Source: CAVSJO01 sp963728445
GTDB taxonomy: Bacteria; Gemmatimonadota; Gemmatimonadetes; Longimicrobiales; RSA9
DNA: 64,000 bases
NCBI GenBank assembly: GCA_963728445.1
Contig: CAVSJO010000004.1
Coordinates: forward strand, 372,001 to 436,000
Direction: 5' to 3'
Numbering within the stretch: position 1 is the stretch's first letter; each line of letters opens with the position of its first letter. The position numbers and the translations under genes were made by a program. This document shows, one piece after another, positions 45,129-52,434 of the stretch. Below the pieces are notes generated by a model that worked only from the letters and a program-made list of their open reading frames with translations, was not told where the DNA came from and made no database searches.

Positions 45129-45547
45129 TCCGACCCCTCCCGACCGGCGAACATGTAGAACAGGGCCGTCATGACCCCGAAGACGGTGATGAAGACGCCG
45201 AGCTCGACCAGGAAGATACCGAGCTCCTGGCCGTGCACCGGGTCGTGCAGCAGCACGTCGTAGTCGATGAAGTGGCCGCCCATGAGCAGGGCGGCGAGGC
45301 CGGTCCCCGAGTAGATCAGCACGCCGATGGCGCCGAGTACCTTGAGCAGGCCCATGGGCAGGACCTGGCGCGCCACGTCCAGTCCGTAGACCAGGGCGTA
45401 CAGGATGAACGCCGCGGCGAAGATCACACCGCCCTGGAAGCCACCGCCGGGGCTCAGGTCCCCGTGGAACTGCACGTAGAGCGCGAACAGCAGGATCGGC
45501 GGCGCCAGGATCTTCGTGGCGACCCGCAGGATGAGCTGCTCTCTCAT
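45125..45547 (-). CDS. mrpB: Multisubunit Na+/H+ antiporter subunit MrpB (MnhB domain)
   Basis: 140 residues with four transmembrane helices. The MnhB signature FHGDLSPGGGFQGGVIFAAAFILYALVYG is clear, followed by GTGLAALLMGGHFIDYDVL and ELGIFLVELGVFITVFGVMTALFYMFAG. The ATG at 45547 overlaps the previous stop (ATGA) and is preceded by a GGAGGAGGAGG tract. It corresponds to MbhF in the archaeal membrane-bound hydrogenase module. Confidence 0.93.
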   Translation of the reverse strand: MREQLILRVATKILAPPILLFALYVQFHGDLSPGGGFQGGVIFAAAFILYALVYGLDVARQVLPMGLLKVLGAIGVLIYSGTGLAALLMGGHFIDYDVLLHDPVHGQELGIFLVELGVFITVFGVMTALFYMFAGREGSE

Positions 45548-46101
45548 TCCACCGCCTCCTCCTCCGATGCCTCCCGCTTCCGTCCGCCCACGCCGATGAG
45601 GAGGAACACGCCCACCATCGCGGTGAAGATCACCGTCGTCTCCCCCATCGTGTCGTAGCCGCGGTAGCTCGCCAGCGTCGCGCTCACGATGTTCGGCACG
45701 CCAATCTCCTCGGCCGTCTTCTCGATGTAGCGGGGCGCGACGTGCTGGTGGATGGGGTTGTCCGGTTCCCCGTAGTTCGGCAGGTCCAGCGAGCCGTAGA
45801 CCAGGATTGCACCCGTGACGACACACACCACGATCGGCAGGATGCGGCTCCGCGTCGGCGGCTTCTCACGGCTCCCCACGAGCGCCAGCGTGCCGAGGAA
45901 GAGCACCGTCGAGATGCCCGCCCCAACCGCCGCCTCCGTGAACGCCACGTCCACCGCGTCCATCACCGTCCACAGCGCCGCCGAGAGCAGGCTGTAGATC
46001 CCCGTCAGCATCACGACCGCGAACAGGTTCCTCAGCCGCAGCGCCCCGAACGCCGTCACGGCCAGGAAGGCCAGCAGCGCGACGTCGATCACCCGGTCCA
46101 T
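45544..46101 (-). CDS. MrpA C-terminal-type subunit (fused MbhD/MbhE-like)
   Basis: 185 residues with about five transmembrane helices. The N-terminal half matches the DUF4040/MbhD domain (LAVTAFGALRLRNLFAVVMLTGIYSLLSAALWTVMDAVDVAFTEAAVGAGISTVLFLGTLAL). The C-terminal half carries the MbhE-like IVSATLASYRGYDTMGETTVIFTAMVGVFLLIG. In canonical Mrp systems these sequences form the end of the large MrpA protein. Here they are a stand-alone protein and no full-length MrpA exists in the operon, as in Mbh-type modules. It lies one base after the mrpG stop. Confidence 0.88.
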   Translation of the reverse strand: MDRVIDVALLAFLAVTAFGALRLRNLFAVVMLTGIYSLLSAALWTVMDAVDVAFTEAAVGAGISTVLFLGTLALVGSREKPPTRSRILPIVVCVVTGAILVYGSLDLPNYGEPDNPIHQHVAPRYIEKTAEEIGVPNIVSATLASYRGYDTMGETTVIFTAMVGVFLLIGVGGRKREASEEEAVE

Positions 46102-46102
46102 G

Positions 46103-46426
46103 TCATTCCCCTCCGGGCTCGTAGTCGAAGAGCAGCGGCTCGACCCCGCCCCGCAGGGCGGCGCGCGCCAGCGCGTGCGTCGATACCGGGCTCGTGAACC
46201 AGAGGAAGAGCAGGACCAGGATCAGCTTCACCGTGACCTGCGTCCAACCGGCCTGGAACATCAGGCCCACCATGATCAGCCCCGCACCCATCGTGTCCGT
46301 GATTCCCGAAGCGTGCAGCCGCGAGAAGACGTCCGGCAGCCGCAGCACCCCGATGCCCCCCACCAGCGCGAAGAAGGAGCCCCCCAGGATGCACGCCCAG
46401 CTCAGCACGTCGACGAGAACGCTCAT
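46103..46426 (-). CDS. mrpG: Multisubunit Na+/H+ antiporter subunit MrpG
   Basis: 107 residues, three transmembrane helices. The MnhG signature is SWACILGGSFFALVGGIGVLRLPDVFSRLHASGITDTMGAGLIMVGLMF, followed by VKLILVLLFLWFTSPVSTHALARAAL. The ATG at 46426 overlaps the mrpF stop. It is an accessory subunit that helps anchor the E-F-G side of the complex. Confidence 0.94.
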   Translation of the reverse strand: MSVLVDVLSWACILGGSFFALVGGIGVLRLPDVFSRLHASGITDTMGAGLIMVGLMFQAGWTQVTVKLILVLLFLWFTSPVSTHALARAALRGGVEPLLFDYEPGGE

Positions 46427-46713
46427 GTCTTCCCCTCCCGGCTCGTACGCCGCCCCCGGCCCAGCGTCCCGAACTCGAAGAACTTCAGCACCGCGATCGT
46501 GCCGATGAAGTTCATCAGTGCGTAGATCAGCGCGATGTCCAGCCAGTCCGGCCGCCCCGTCAGGAAGCCCAGCACCGCGATCATCAGAACCGTCTTCGTC
46601 CCGAACATGTTCAGCGCCAGCACACGGTCGTAGACCGTAGGACCCTTCAGCGCCCGTGTCATCGCGAGACACATCGTGGCGATGATCGCCGCAGCGGCCG
46701 CCACGAACATCAC
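46423..46713 (-). CDS. mrpF: Multisubunit Na+/H+ antiporter subunit MrpF
   Basis: 96 residues, three transmembrane helices. The MnhF pattern is IIATMCLAMTRALKGPTVYDRVLALNMFGTKTVLMIAVLGFLTGRPDWLDIALIYALMNFIGTIAVLKFF. It starts with GTG overlapping the mrpE stop as GTGA. In solved Mrp structures MrpF lies beside MrpG and MrpE at the lateral end. Confidence 0.94.
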   Translation of the reverse strand: MMFVAAAAAIIATMCLAMTRALKGPTVYDRVLALNMFGTKTVLMIAVLGFLTGRPDWLDIALIYALMNFIGTIAVLKFFEFGTLGRGRRTSREGKT

Positions 46714-47186
46714 GCCCCTCCCTCGAGCCGGGTCACCCGCCGGTCCATCGGCCCCTCCTCCGTGCCGTCCACGAAGTCACCCCGCAGCGCGTGCACGTCG
46801 AAGAGCTCACCCTCGACGCCCACCGTGATCGTCCCGGGCGTGAGCGTGATCGAGTTGGCGAAGATGAAGCGCCCCAGATCCGTCTGCTGTGAGCCGCGGA
46901 AGCGCACCAGCGTCGGCCCGATCGGCAGCCGCGGATCCACGATGATCTTCATCACGGCCACGTTCGACACGATCACCTGCCACAGCAGCCACGGCAGGTA
47001 CGTGAGCGCCCGGAACGTGAGGTGGACCGGGATTCCCTCCTGGTCCACCACGTCCATCCGCCACGCGATGAACAGCACGAGGACCACGGAGAAAAGCCCG
47101 AGGGAGAGAAGGAGCGGCTCGAAGTAGCCCGACAGCAGAAGCCAGAGACCGTACAGCACGGCGCCCAGCGTGATGAGGCGACCCAC
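46710..47186 (-). CDS. mrpE: Multisubunit Na+/H+ antiporter subunit MrpE
   Basis: 158 residues. Two N-terminal helices (about 5-40) are followed by the soluble MnhE domain: YLPWLLWQVIVSNVAVMKIIVDPRLPIGPTLVRFRGSQQTDLGRFIFANSITLTPGTITVGVEGELFDVHALRG. It starts with GTG at 47186, with AAGGGG five bases upstream. First gene of the operon; E-F-G-first order is that of Mbh modules and not of the usual mrpABCDEFG cluster. Confidence 0.93.
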   Translation of the reverse strand: MGRLITLGAVLYGLWLLLSGYFEPLLLSLGLFSVVLVLFIAWRMDVVDQEGIPVHLTFRALTYLPWLLWQVIVSNVAVMKIIVDPRLPIGPTLVRFRGSQQTDLGRFIFANSITLTPGTITVGVEGELFDVHALRGDFVDGTEEGPMDRRVTRLEGGA

Positions 47187-47525
47187 GGCATCCCCTTCCT
47201 TGGGTTCGAGTCAGATCGGCGGCAGCGCCGCGGCTTCCGCGCGATCCGCGGGCAGAGCACCTCCGAGGCCCCCGCCTCCGACGCTCCCGGGGAAGCCGGG
47301 GAGCGAAGCTACCCGGGCCATTCCGGAGTGTCAATCGCCCGGCCCGCGCCCGTCCCCGCCCGTTACCTGTCTGAGATGGAGCGGCGAAATCTTTCCCGCG
47401 CCCCGCCGCCACGCAAGGGGTCGCCCCGGCCCGTTTCGGAGGAACATGCAGTTATCGGCGCATGGATATACGGCCAGTACGATGAGGACGACGGCGACGG
47501 CGGGGCCCGCCGCGGACGCGGCCGG
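47187..47525. other. 339-bp gap between the mrp operon and the LPG-type gene
   Basis: It contains the mrp promoter (47306-47334) and an untranslated leader of about 113 bases. The remaining part up to 47525, downstream of the LPG-synthase-like gene, shows no gene and no clear terminator. Confidence 0.6.
47306..47334 (-). promoter_or_regulatory. Sigma70-type promoter of the mrp operon
   Basis: On the minus strand, a perfect TTGACA and TAGCTT are separated by 17 bp. Both genes that follow on this strand are Mrp subunits, so one promoter could serve all ten genes. Confidence 0.7.
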
Positions 47526-48512
47526 TCAGGCCGACGGCGGCTCGTCGGCGACGGCCTGATCGGCGATCTGCTCCTCGGCGATCTCCTCCTCGGCGAGCAT
47601 GCGGCGGAAGCCGCGGGCGCCGGTGAGGGTGGCGGCGAGCAAGAGGGTGGGGATGACCTGGAGGGACTGGAGCAGCACGCCGGCGACGATGGCGGTGGTG
47701 CCGGGGATGCCGAAGGGGAGCACGGCGAGGGCGATGGATCCCTGCATGACGCCGACGTTGCCGGGAGTGAAGCGGAACACCCAGGCGAGGTTGGCGATGA
47801 CGACGGCGGCGAAGGAGGCGGCGATGGGCGGGCGGGCGCCGATGGCGACGAAGGCGAGGTGGTAGGTCGCCCACTGGGTGGCCCAGTGCACGAGGGAGAA
47901 GAGCAGCGGACCGACGAGCCGGCGGCCGCCCAGCGGAATGCGTCGCATGGTCTCGAGGGCGGGGCGCGCGAAGCCCGGTGCGTGGGCGAGGAGATCGAAG
48001 CGACGTCGCAGGGCGAGGGCGATGGCCGCGACGCCGGCGGCCACGATCGCGCCGATCTGGAGCCAGCGGGTGGCGGGCGGCAGGTGAAGGAAGGGCGGCA
48101 CGGCGACCAGCAGGAGGACGAGTGCGACGCCCTCGATGACGCGGCTCCATACGATGGACGCGACGGCGAGTCCCATGGGCACATCGTCGCGGCGGTGGAC
48201 GAATCGGGCCCGGGCGCCCTCGCCTGCCACGGCGATGGAGACGCTGGCCAGTGCCGAGCCGATGACGGACGCCTCGAGGGCGATGACGAGCCGATGCCTG
48301 GCGGCGGGCTGGAGGAGGAGGTGCCAGGCCCAGCCCCGGGCGATGAGGCCGACGAGGTTGACGACGATGGCGAGGAGCAGGGGCCAGACGCTGGCGTCCG
48401 CGAGGGCGTGGCGGGTCTGGACCCACGGGAAGTGCCAGATGGCGTAGACCGCGAAAACGGCCAGCCCGAAGCCGACCGCCCGGTTCAGCCAGTGCAGGAT
48501 TGGATGCTTCAT
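47526..48512 (-). CDS. Lysylphosphatidylglycerol synthase TM-domain (UPF0104/AglD-like) protein
   Basis: 328 residues with eight or nine transmembrane helices. The family pattern is seen in LIARGWAWHLLLQPAARHRLVIALEASVIGSALASVSIAVAGEGARARFV and FRFTPGNVGVMQGSIALAVLPFGIPGTTAIVAGVLLQSLQVIPTLLLAA. It is only the membrane domain; the C-terminal aminoacyltransferase domain of MprF is absent. Such proteins may flip lipids or lipid-linked intermediates, but activity is not established. The C-terminal tail is acidic (AEEEIAEEQIADQAVADEP). No ribosome-binding site is visible. Confidence 0.8.
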   Translation of the reverse strand: MKHPILHWLNRAVGFGLAVFAVYAIWHFPWVQTRHALADASVWPLLLAIVVNLVGLIARGWAWHLLLQPAARHRLVIALEASVIGSALASVSIAVAGEGARARFVHRRDDVPMGLAVASIVWSRVIEGVALVLLLVAVPPFLHLPPATRWLQIGAIVAAGVAAIALALRRRFDLLAHAPGFARPALETMRRIPLGGRRLVGPLLFSLVHWATQWATYHLAFVAIGARPPIAASFAAVVIANLAWVFRFTPGNVGVMQGSIALAVLPFGIPGTTAIVAGVLLQSLQVIPTLLLAATLTGARGFRRMLAEEEIAEEQIADQAVADEPPSA

Positions 48513-48611
48513 GAGCGGCAGAAGGTGGGGCAGGTTTCGCGCCGACGCCAGCCGCGGGGCGGAAAAGCGGATACCGACCGGGGCGCGCCCGGATCGTCGA
48601 GGCGGGCGGCC

Positions 48612-50486
48612 TCACCCCAGCGGCGTGATGGAGCGACTCGAGCGGAGGGCGTTGAGGATGACCGCCACGTCGATGCCCTCCTGGAGGAGCGCGCCGAAGG
48701 CCGGCGCGATCTGCCCGAATGCGGCGAAGACCATGGCGACGGCGCTCAGTCCGAGTCCGACGCCGATGCTCTGGAGCGCGATGCGCAGCGTGCGGCGGCT
48801 TATCCGCAGCGCGTCGACGACGCGCGACAGGTCGTCCACGAGGATGACGGCGTCGGCGGCTTCCGCGGTGATGCCGCCGCCGTGCCCGGCGAGGGCGATG
48901 CCGACCGTGGCAGCGCTGAGGGCGGGGGCGTCGTTGGTGCCGTCGCCGACCATGAGCACGGGCTCGCCCGCATCGACGAGGTCGCGAACGATGTCGACCT
49001 TGTCGCCGGGCAGCAGGTCTCCGCGCACTTCGCGGATGCCGAGGCGGGCGGCCACGGCCCGGGCGGCGAGCTCGTGGTCCCCCGAGAGGAGCAGGACGCG
49101 GTGGATGCCCAGGCGCCGCAGCGCCGCGAAGAAGTCGTCCAGGCCGGGCCGGATGGCGTCGGCGTACTCGACGATGCCGGCGATTCGTCCGTCGACGGCG
49201 ACGAACGCCTTGAGGCCGAGATCATCGAGGCCGAGGCGGCCGATCCGCGCGGCGTCGCCGGGAGCGCCGGCGAGGACGTAGGCGCGGGAGCCGACGCGCA
49301 CGTTCCTGTTCTCGACCATGCCTTCGACCCCCTGTCCCGCAGCCTCGACCACGGAGCGTGCCACGGGGAGCGAGGGCGTGGTGACCCGCGCGGCCTCGAC
49401 GAGGCTGCGGGCGAGCAGGTGCCCGGAGCCCTGCTCCACGGCCCCCGCGAGGCGCAGGAGCTCGGCGGCCGACGAACCGTCCGCGGGCACGACCCGGTGC
49501 ACCCGTGGCACCCCCACGGTCACCGTTCCGGTCTTGTCGAAGACCGCCACGCGCACGCGGGCGAGCTGCTCGAGGGCGGCCCCGGTCCGGAAGATGATTT
49601 GCCGACGTGCCGCGCTGCCGATGCCACCGATGATCGCCACCGGCGTCGCGAGGATGAGCGGACACGGCGTCGCGACGACGAGAACGGCGAGGACGCGGAC
49701 GGCGTCGCCGGTGAAGGCCCAGGTAACAGCGCAGACGAGGAGCGTGAAAGGCGTGAAGCCGACGGCGAAGCGGTCGGCGAGCCGGTGGATCGGAGCCCGG
49801 CTCGCCTGCGCGCTGCGGACGAGGTCGACGATGCGGGCGTACTGGCTCTCGCCGGCGACGGCGGTGGCCCGGCACGTCAGCGGTCCTTCTCCGTTGGCGC
49901 TGCCGCTCAGGAGCGGCGTGCCGGCGTCCGCGGTCACGGGCACCGGCTCGCCCGTGATCCGGGACACGTCCACATGGGAGCGGCCGTCCTCCACGGTCAC
50001 GTCTACGGGGACCAGCTCGCCCGGGCGGACGAGCAGCCGGTCGCCCGGGCGGACGTCGTCCACGGGAATGTCGACCACGTCGCCGGCCGCGTCGAGCCGA
50101 TGCGCGATGCGAGGCGCCGCGGCTTCGAGCTCCCGCACGGCAGACGAGGCCCTGCCCTCGGCGAAGCGCTCGAGAGCTTCGCCGCCGGTCTGCATGAGGA
50201 CGACGACGAGTCCGGCGAGGGGCTGGCCGAGGGCGGCCGCGCCGATGATGGCGAGCATGGCCACCAGGTCGGCGGCGAATCGGCCGCGCAGCATGCCGGC
50301 GACCGTTCGCAGAACGACGGGCAGTCCGACGAGGACGAGGCCGGCCATCCAGATCCAGTGGGCGGCGTCGGCGTCGGCCGCGAACAGGCGCGCCGCGCCG
50401 CCCACCGCCAGGAAGGCGGCGGCGAGGACGGGCGCGACCAGCGTGGCGCGCCACGTCGACTTCGGGGACGTCGTGGAGGGGTCCAT
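48612..50486 (-). CDS. Heavy-metal P1B-type ATPase without N-terminal metal-binding domain
   Basis: 624 residues. Core P-type motifs are intact: TGEPV, the phosphorylation site DKTGT (FDKTGTVTVG), and GDGTNDAPAL. The membrane metal site reads ATPCPLILATP, i.e. TPC in place of the usual CPC. The P1B HP motif is altered to QGSGHLLARS. No N-terminal HMA domain or His-rich segment precedes the helices. This combination marks a divergent P1B subgroup, and the metal exported cannot be named. The ATG at 50486 has GGAAG upstream. It is divergent from the PPOX-fold gene across a 163-bp gap with a palindrome. Confidence 0.88.
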   Translation of the reverse strand: MDPSTTSPKSTWRATLVAPVLAAAFLAVGGAARLFAADADAAHWIWMAGLVLVGLPVVLRTVAGMLRGRFAADLVAMLAIIGAAALGQPLAGLVVVLMQTGGEALERFAEGRASSAVRELEAAAPRIAHRLDAAGDVVDIPVDDVRPGDRLLVRPGELVPVDVTVEDGRSHVDVSRITGEPVPVTADAGTPLLSGSANGEGPLTCRATAVAGESQYARIVDLVRSAQASRAPIHRLADRFAVGFTPFTLLVCAVTWAFTGDAVRVLAVLVVATPCPLILATPVAIIGGIGSAARRQIIFRTGAALEQLARVRVAVFDKTGTVTVGVPRVHRVVPADGSSAAELLRLAGAVEQGSGHLLARSLVEAARVTTPSLPVARSVVEAAGQGVEGMVENRNVRVGSRAYVLAGAPGDAARIGRLGLDDLGLKAFVAVDGRIAGIVEYADAIRPGLDDFFAALRRLGIHRVLLLSGDHELAARAVAARLGIREVRGDLLPGDKVDIVRDLVDAGEPVLMVGDGTNDAPALSAATVGIALAGHGGGITAEAADAVILVDDLSRVVDALRISRRTLRIALQSIGVGLGLSAVAMVFAAFGQIAPAFGALLQEGIDVAVILNALRSSRSITPLG

Positions 50487-50589
50487 GGGCTTCCGAAGAC
50501 GATAGCGATTCCGGTCATCCGGGGATGTCGGGCCGAGGCCAGCGCGGGTGTCGGGCCGGACCCCACGAGGCGTCATGGGTTGCCCGACG

Positions 50590-50610
50590 CCCCCTTCGAT
50601 CGAAAGGGGG
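50590..50610. promoter_or_regulatory. Palindromic candidate operator between the P-type ATPase and PPOX-fold genes
   Basis: A near-perfect inverted repeat: the core TTCGATCGAA is flanked by five C on the left and, after one extra A, five G on the right. It directly abuts a TATCAT -10-like element (50611-50616) that faces the plus-strand gene. Such placement suits a repressor or MerR-type regulator; none is encoded here. Confidence 0.45.
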
Positions 50611-50649
50611 TATCATGAGCATGGGAAGTTCCCCGAGAGGAGGTCTGCC

Positions 50650-51108
50650 ATGACCGCCACCACGTCCATGCCCGCCTTCCGCGAGCTGAGCGAAGCCGAA
50701 TGTGACGAGATCCTCGAGCGCAACCATGTGGGTCGCCTGGCCTTCGCCCACGGCAATCGCATCGGGATCGTGCCCGTGCACTACGTCCGTGTGGGCGACT
50801 GGATCTACGGGCGGACGGCCGAGGGCGAGAAGCTTTCGGTCATGCGCCACAACTGGTGGGTCGCCTTCGAGACGGACGAGGTCGACGGGATGTTCACCTG
50901 GCGGAGCGTCGTCGTCCACGGCGGATTTTACACCCTCGATCCCGACGGCGGTACCGCCGAGCGTCAGGCGTGGCGGGAGGCCGTGGACGCGCTCCGCACG
51001 CTGATCTCCGAGACCTTCCGGGAGGGTGACCCTGTCCCGTCCCGCACCGTCGTCTTCCGCATCGCCGTCCAGGAGGTCTCCGGCCGCGAGGCTCGCGAGG
51101 AGGGGTGA
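50650..51108 (+). CDS. PPOX-fold (pyridoxamine 5'-phosphate oxidase-like) FMN-binding protein
   Basis: 152 residues, single split-barrel domain. Typical pattern: ELSEAECDEILERNHVGRLAFAHGNRIGIVPVHYVRVGDWIYGRTAEGEKLSVMRHNWWVAFETDEVDGMFTWRSVVVHGGF. Members of this group bind FMN, haem or F420 and include nitroimidazole-reductase-like proteins; the substrate is unknown. A perfect AGGAGG lies seven bases before the ATG. Its stop overlaps the next start as GTGA. Confidence 0.88.
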   Translation: MTATTSMPAFRELSEAECDEILERNHVGRLAFAHGNRIGIVPVHYVRVGDWIYGRTAEGEKLSVMRHNWWVAFETDEVDGMFTWRSVVVHGGFYTLDPDGGTAERQAWREAVDALRTLISETFREGDPVPSRTVVFRIAVQEVSGREAREEG

Positions 51109-51929
51109 CCGGGCGCCGCTGGACGGGCGCTCTGCGGCCGGCCGCGGCCGTCGCCGCCGTCGCGGCCGTCGGCCTCGCGGCCGCTGCCTTCACCGGTGTC
51201 GCGTTCGCGGGCGGCGCCGTCGCCCGGCCGGGCGTTGCCGCTGACCCCGACTCGCTGCCCGGCTTCCGCCTCGTCCTGAACCTGGCCGCCTTCCGCGTGG
51301 ACGCCTGCGGCCCCGAGCGCTGCGTGCCCTTCCCCGTCGCCATCGGCAAGCCATCGACGCCAACGCCCGAGGGCTACTTCGAGCTGCGCACCATCACGTG
51401 GAATCCGTGGTGGCGCCCGCCCGACAGCGAGTGGGCCCGCAACGAGAAGCCGCAGCCCCCCGGGCCGAAGAACTGGATGGGCCGCGTCAAGCTGGAGTTC
51501 ACGCCGCTTGTCTATTTCCACGGCTCGCCCTTCGACGCCAGCATCGGCCGGGCAGCGTCCCACGGGTGCGTGCGGATGCACAACGCGGACGCCGTCGCGC
51601 TGGCGCGTCTGGTCCTCGGGGAGGGGCTGGCAATGGCGCCCGACTCGGTGGCGACAATGGCGTCCACGTCGGCCACCGTGGCGGTTCGGCTGACGCGGGT
51701 CGTGCCGGTGCTGGTCGTGTACCGCCGCGCCGAAGTGGTGGGTGACAGCGTCGTTCTGTACCCGGACGTCTATCGCCGCGGGCCATCCGACGGCGCCGCA
51801 ATCCTCGAGGCGATGGCCCGGGCTGGCCTGGATACGGCTGGACTCGAGGCTCGGAGCGACTCGCTGGCGGCGAGGCTGCCGGTGCTGCCCGCGGCGGTGC
51901 CGCTCCGCACGCTGCGACCGAGGCCCTGA
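51105..51929 (+). CDS. L,D-transpeptidase (YkuD family)
   Basis: 274 residues. A signal peptide (about 1-36, long A/V-rich core) is followed by the YkuD domain. The catalytic block is YFHGSPFDASIGRAASHGCVRMHNADAVALARLV with the nucleophilic cysteine in SHGCVRM. The substrate-facing segment VAIGKPSTPTPEGYFELRTITWNPWWRPP is typical. It forms 3-3 peptidoglycan cross-links or links lipoproteins to the wall. The C-terminal 70 residues have no assigned domain. A GTG start overlaps the previous stop; AGGAGG lies almost directly against it. Confidence 0.92.
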   Translation: MTGRRWTGALRPAAAVAAVAAVGLAAAAFTGVAFAGGAVARPGVAADPDSLPGFRLVLNLAAFRVDACGPERCVPFPVAIGKPSTPTPEGYFELRTITWNPWWRPPDSEWARNEKPQPPGPKNWMGRVKLEFTPLVYFHGSPFDASIGRAASHGCVRMHNADAVALARLVLGEGLAMAPDSVATMASTSATVAVRLTRVVPVLVVYRRAEVVGDSVVLYPDVYRRGPSDGAAILEAMARAGLDTAGLEARSDSLAARLPVLPAAVPLRTLRPRP

Positions 51930-51960
51930 CGAGAGCGGACGCTACCGGGAGGTCGAGCGA

Positions 51961-51999
51961 AGAACGCCCCGGATCGCGGCTCGCGATCCGAGGCGTTCT
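51961..51999. terminator. Bidirectional hairpin at a convergent junction
   Basis: 18-base arms with a single mismatch (AGAACGCC, then CGGATCGCG, and the complementary side) around a 3-base loop. It lies between convergent stops at 51929 and 52018. There is no long U-tract, but the stem is very stable. Confidence 0.7.
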
Positions 52000-52017
52000 G
52001 ATTCGTCTCTCTCCGCC

Positions 52018-52434
52018 CTAGGGCTGGGACGACGTGCCCGAGCCCGTCGAGTCCATGGGCGTGGTCGCCGGACCTGTCGGATGGACGAGGTCGGCGCCGG
52101 GGTCCAGGCGCTGCGCCTGCTGCATGGCCGAATCGGCCAGGGCGGTGTTGTTCAACGCCTTCGCGGCCATGGCGACGCCGAACCAGGCAGCCGACTGGTG
52201 CGGGCCGAGCTTCGTGGCCTCCTGGTAGTAGGCCAGAGCCGCCTGGTAGTCCTTCTGACGGTATGCGGCGTTGCCGCTGTCGATCTGTGCGAACACGCCG
52301 GGCGGCATCTGCTGCACGATCGGGTTGTTCTCGGGACCCGCGCCGGAGAGCGGGACCTTCGGTGCCTCCTCCTTGCCGCCGCATGCTGCAAGGGCGACGA
52401 CGGCGAGGACGGCGAAGCTGCTGCGAGTCGACAT
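52018..52434 (-). CDS. TPR-containing lipoprotein of the cytochrome cluster
   Basis: 138 residues. The signal peptide ends in a lipobox (VVALAAC, lipidated cysteine at about residue 17, then GGKEEA), so it is a membrane-anchored periplasmic lipoprotein. Two tetratricopeptide-like units follow (IDSGNAAYRQKDYQAALAYYQEATKLGPHQSAAWFGVAMAAKALNNTALADSAMQQAQRLDPGADL). The ATG shares its A with the stop of the 18-haem cytochrome gene (TGATG), so it is translationally coupled. TPR lipoproteins in cytochrome clusters often assist assembly; that role is inference. Confidence 0.82.
   Translation of the reverse strand: MSTRSSFAVLAVVALAACGGKEEAPKVPLSGAGPENNPIVQQMPPGVFAQIDSGNAAYRQKDYQAALAYYQEATKLGPHQSAAWFGVAMAAKALNNTALADSAMQQAQRLDPGADLVHPTGPATTPMDSTGSGTSSQP

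Noticed and set aside
47201..47220. A tRNA T-loop-like string (GGGTTCGAGTC).
   Set aside because: No acceptor, D or anticodon stems can be built around it; it is in the leader region of mrpE.
47022..50618. A plus-strand open frame of about 1200 codons opposite the LPG-type and P-ATPase genes.
   Set aside because: It is Gly/Asp/Glu/Arg-rich without domains and is the antisense shadow of GC-rich genes with clear motifs on the minus strand.
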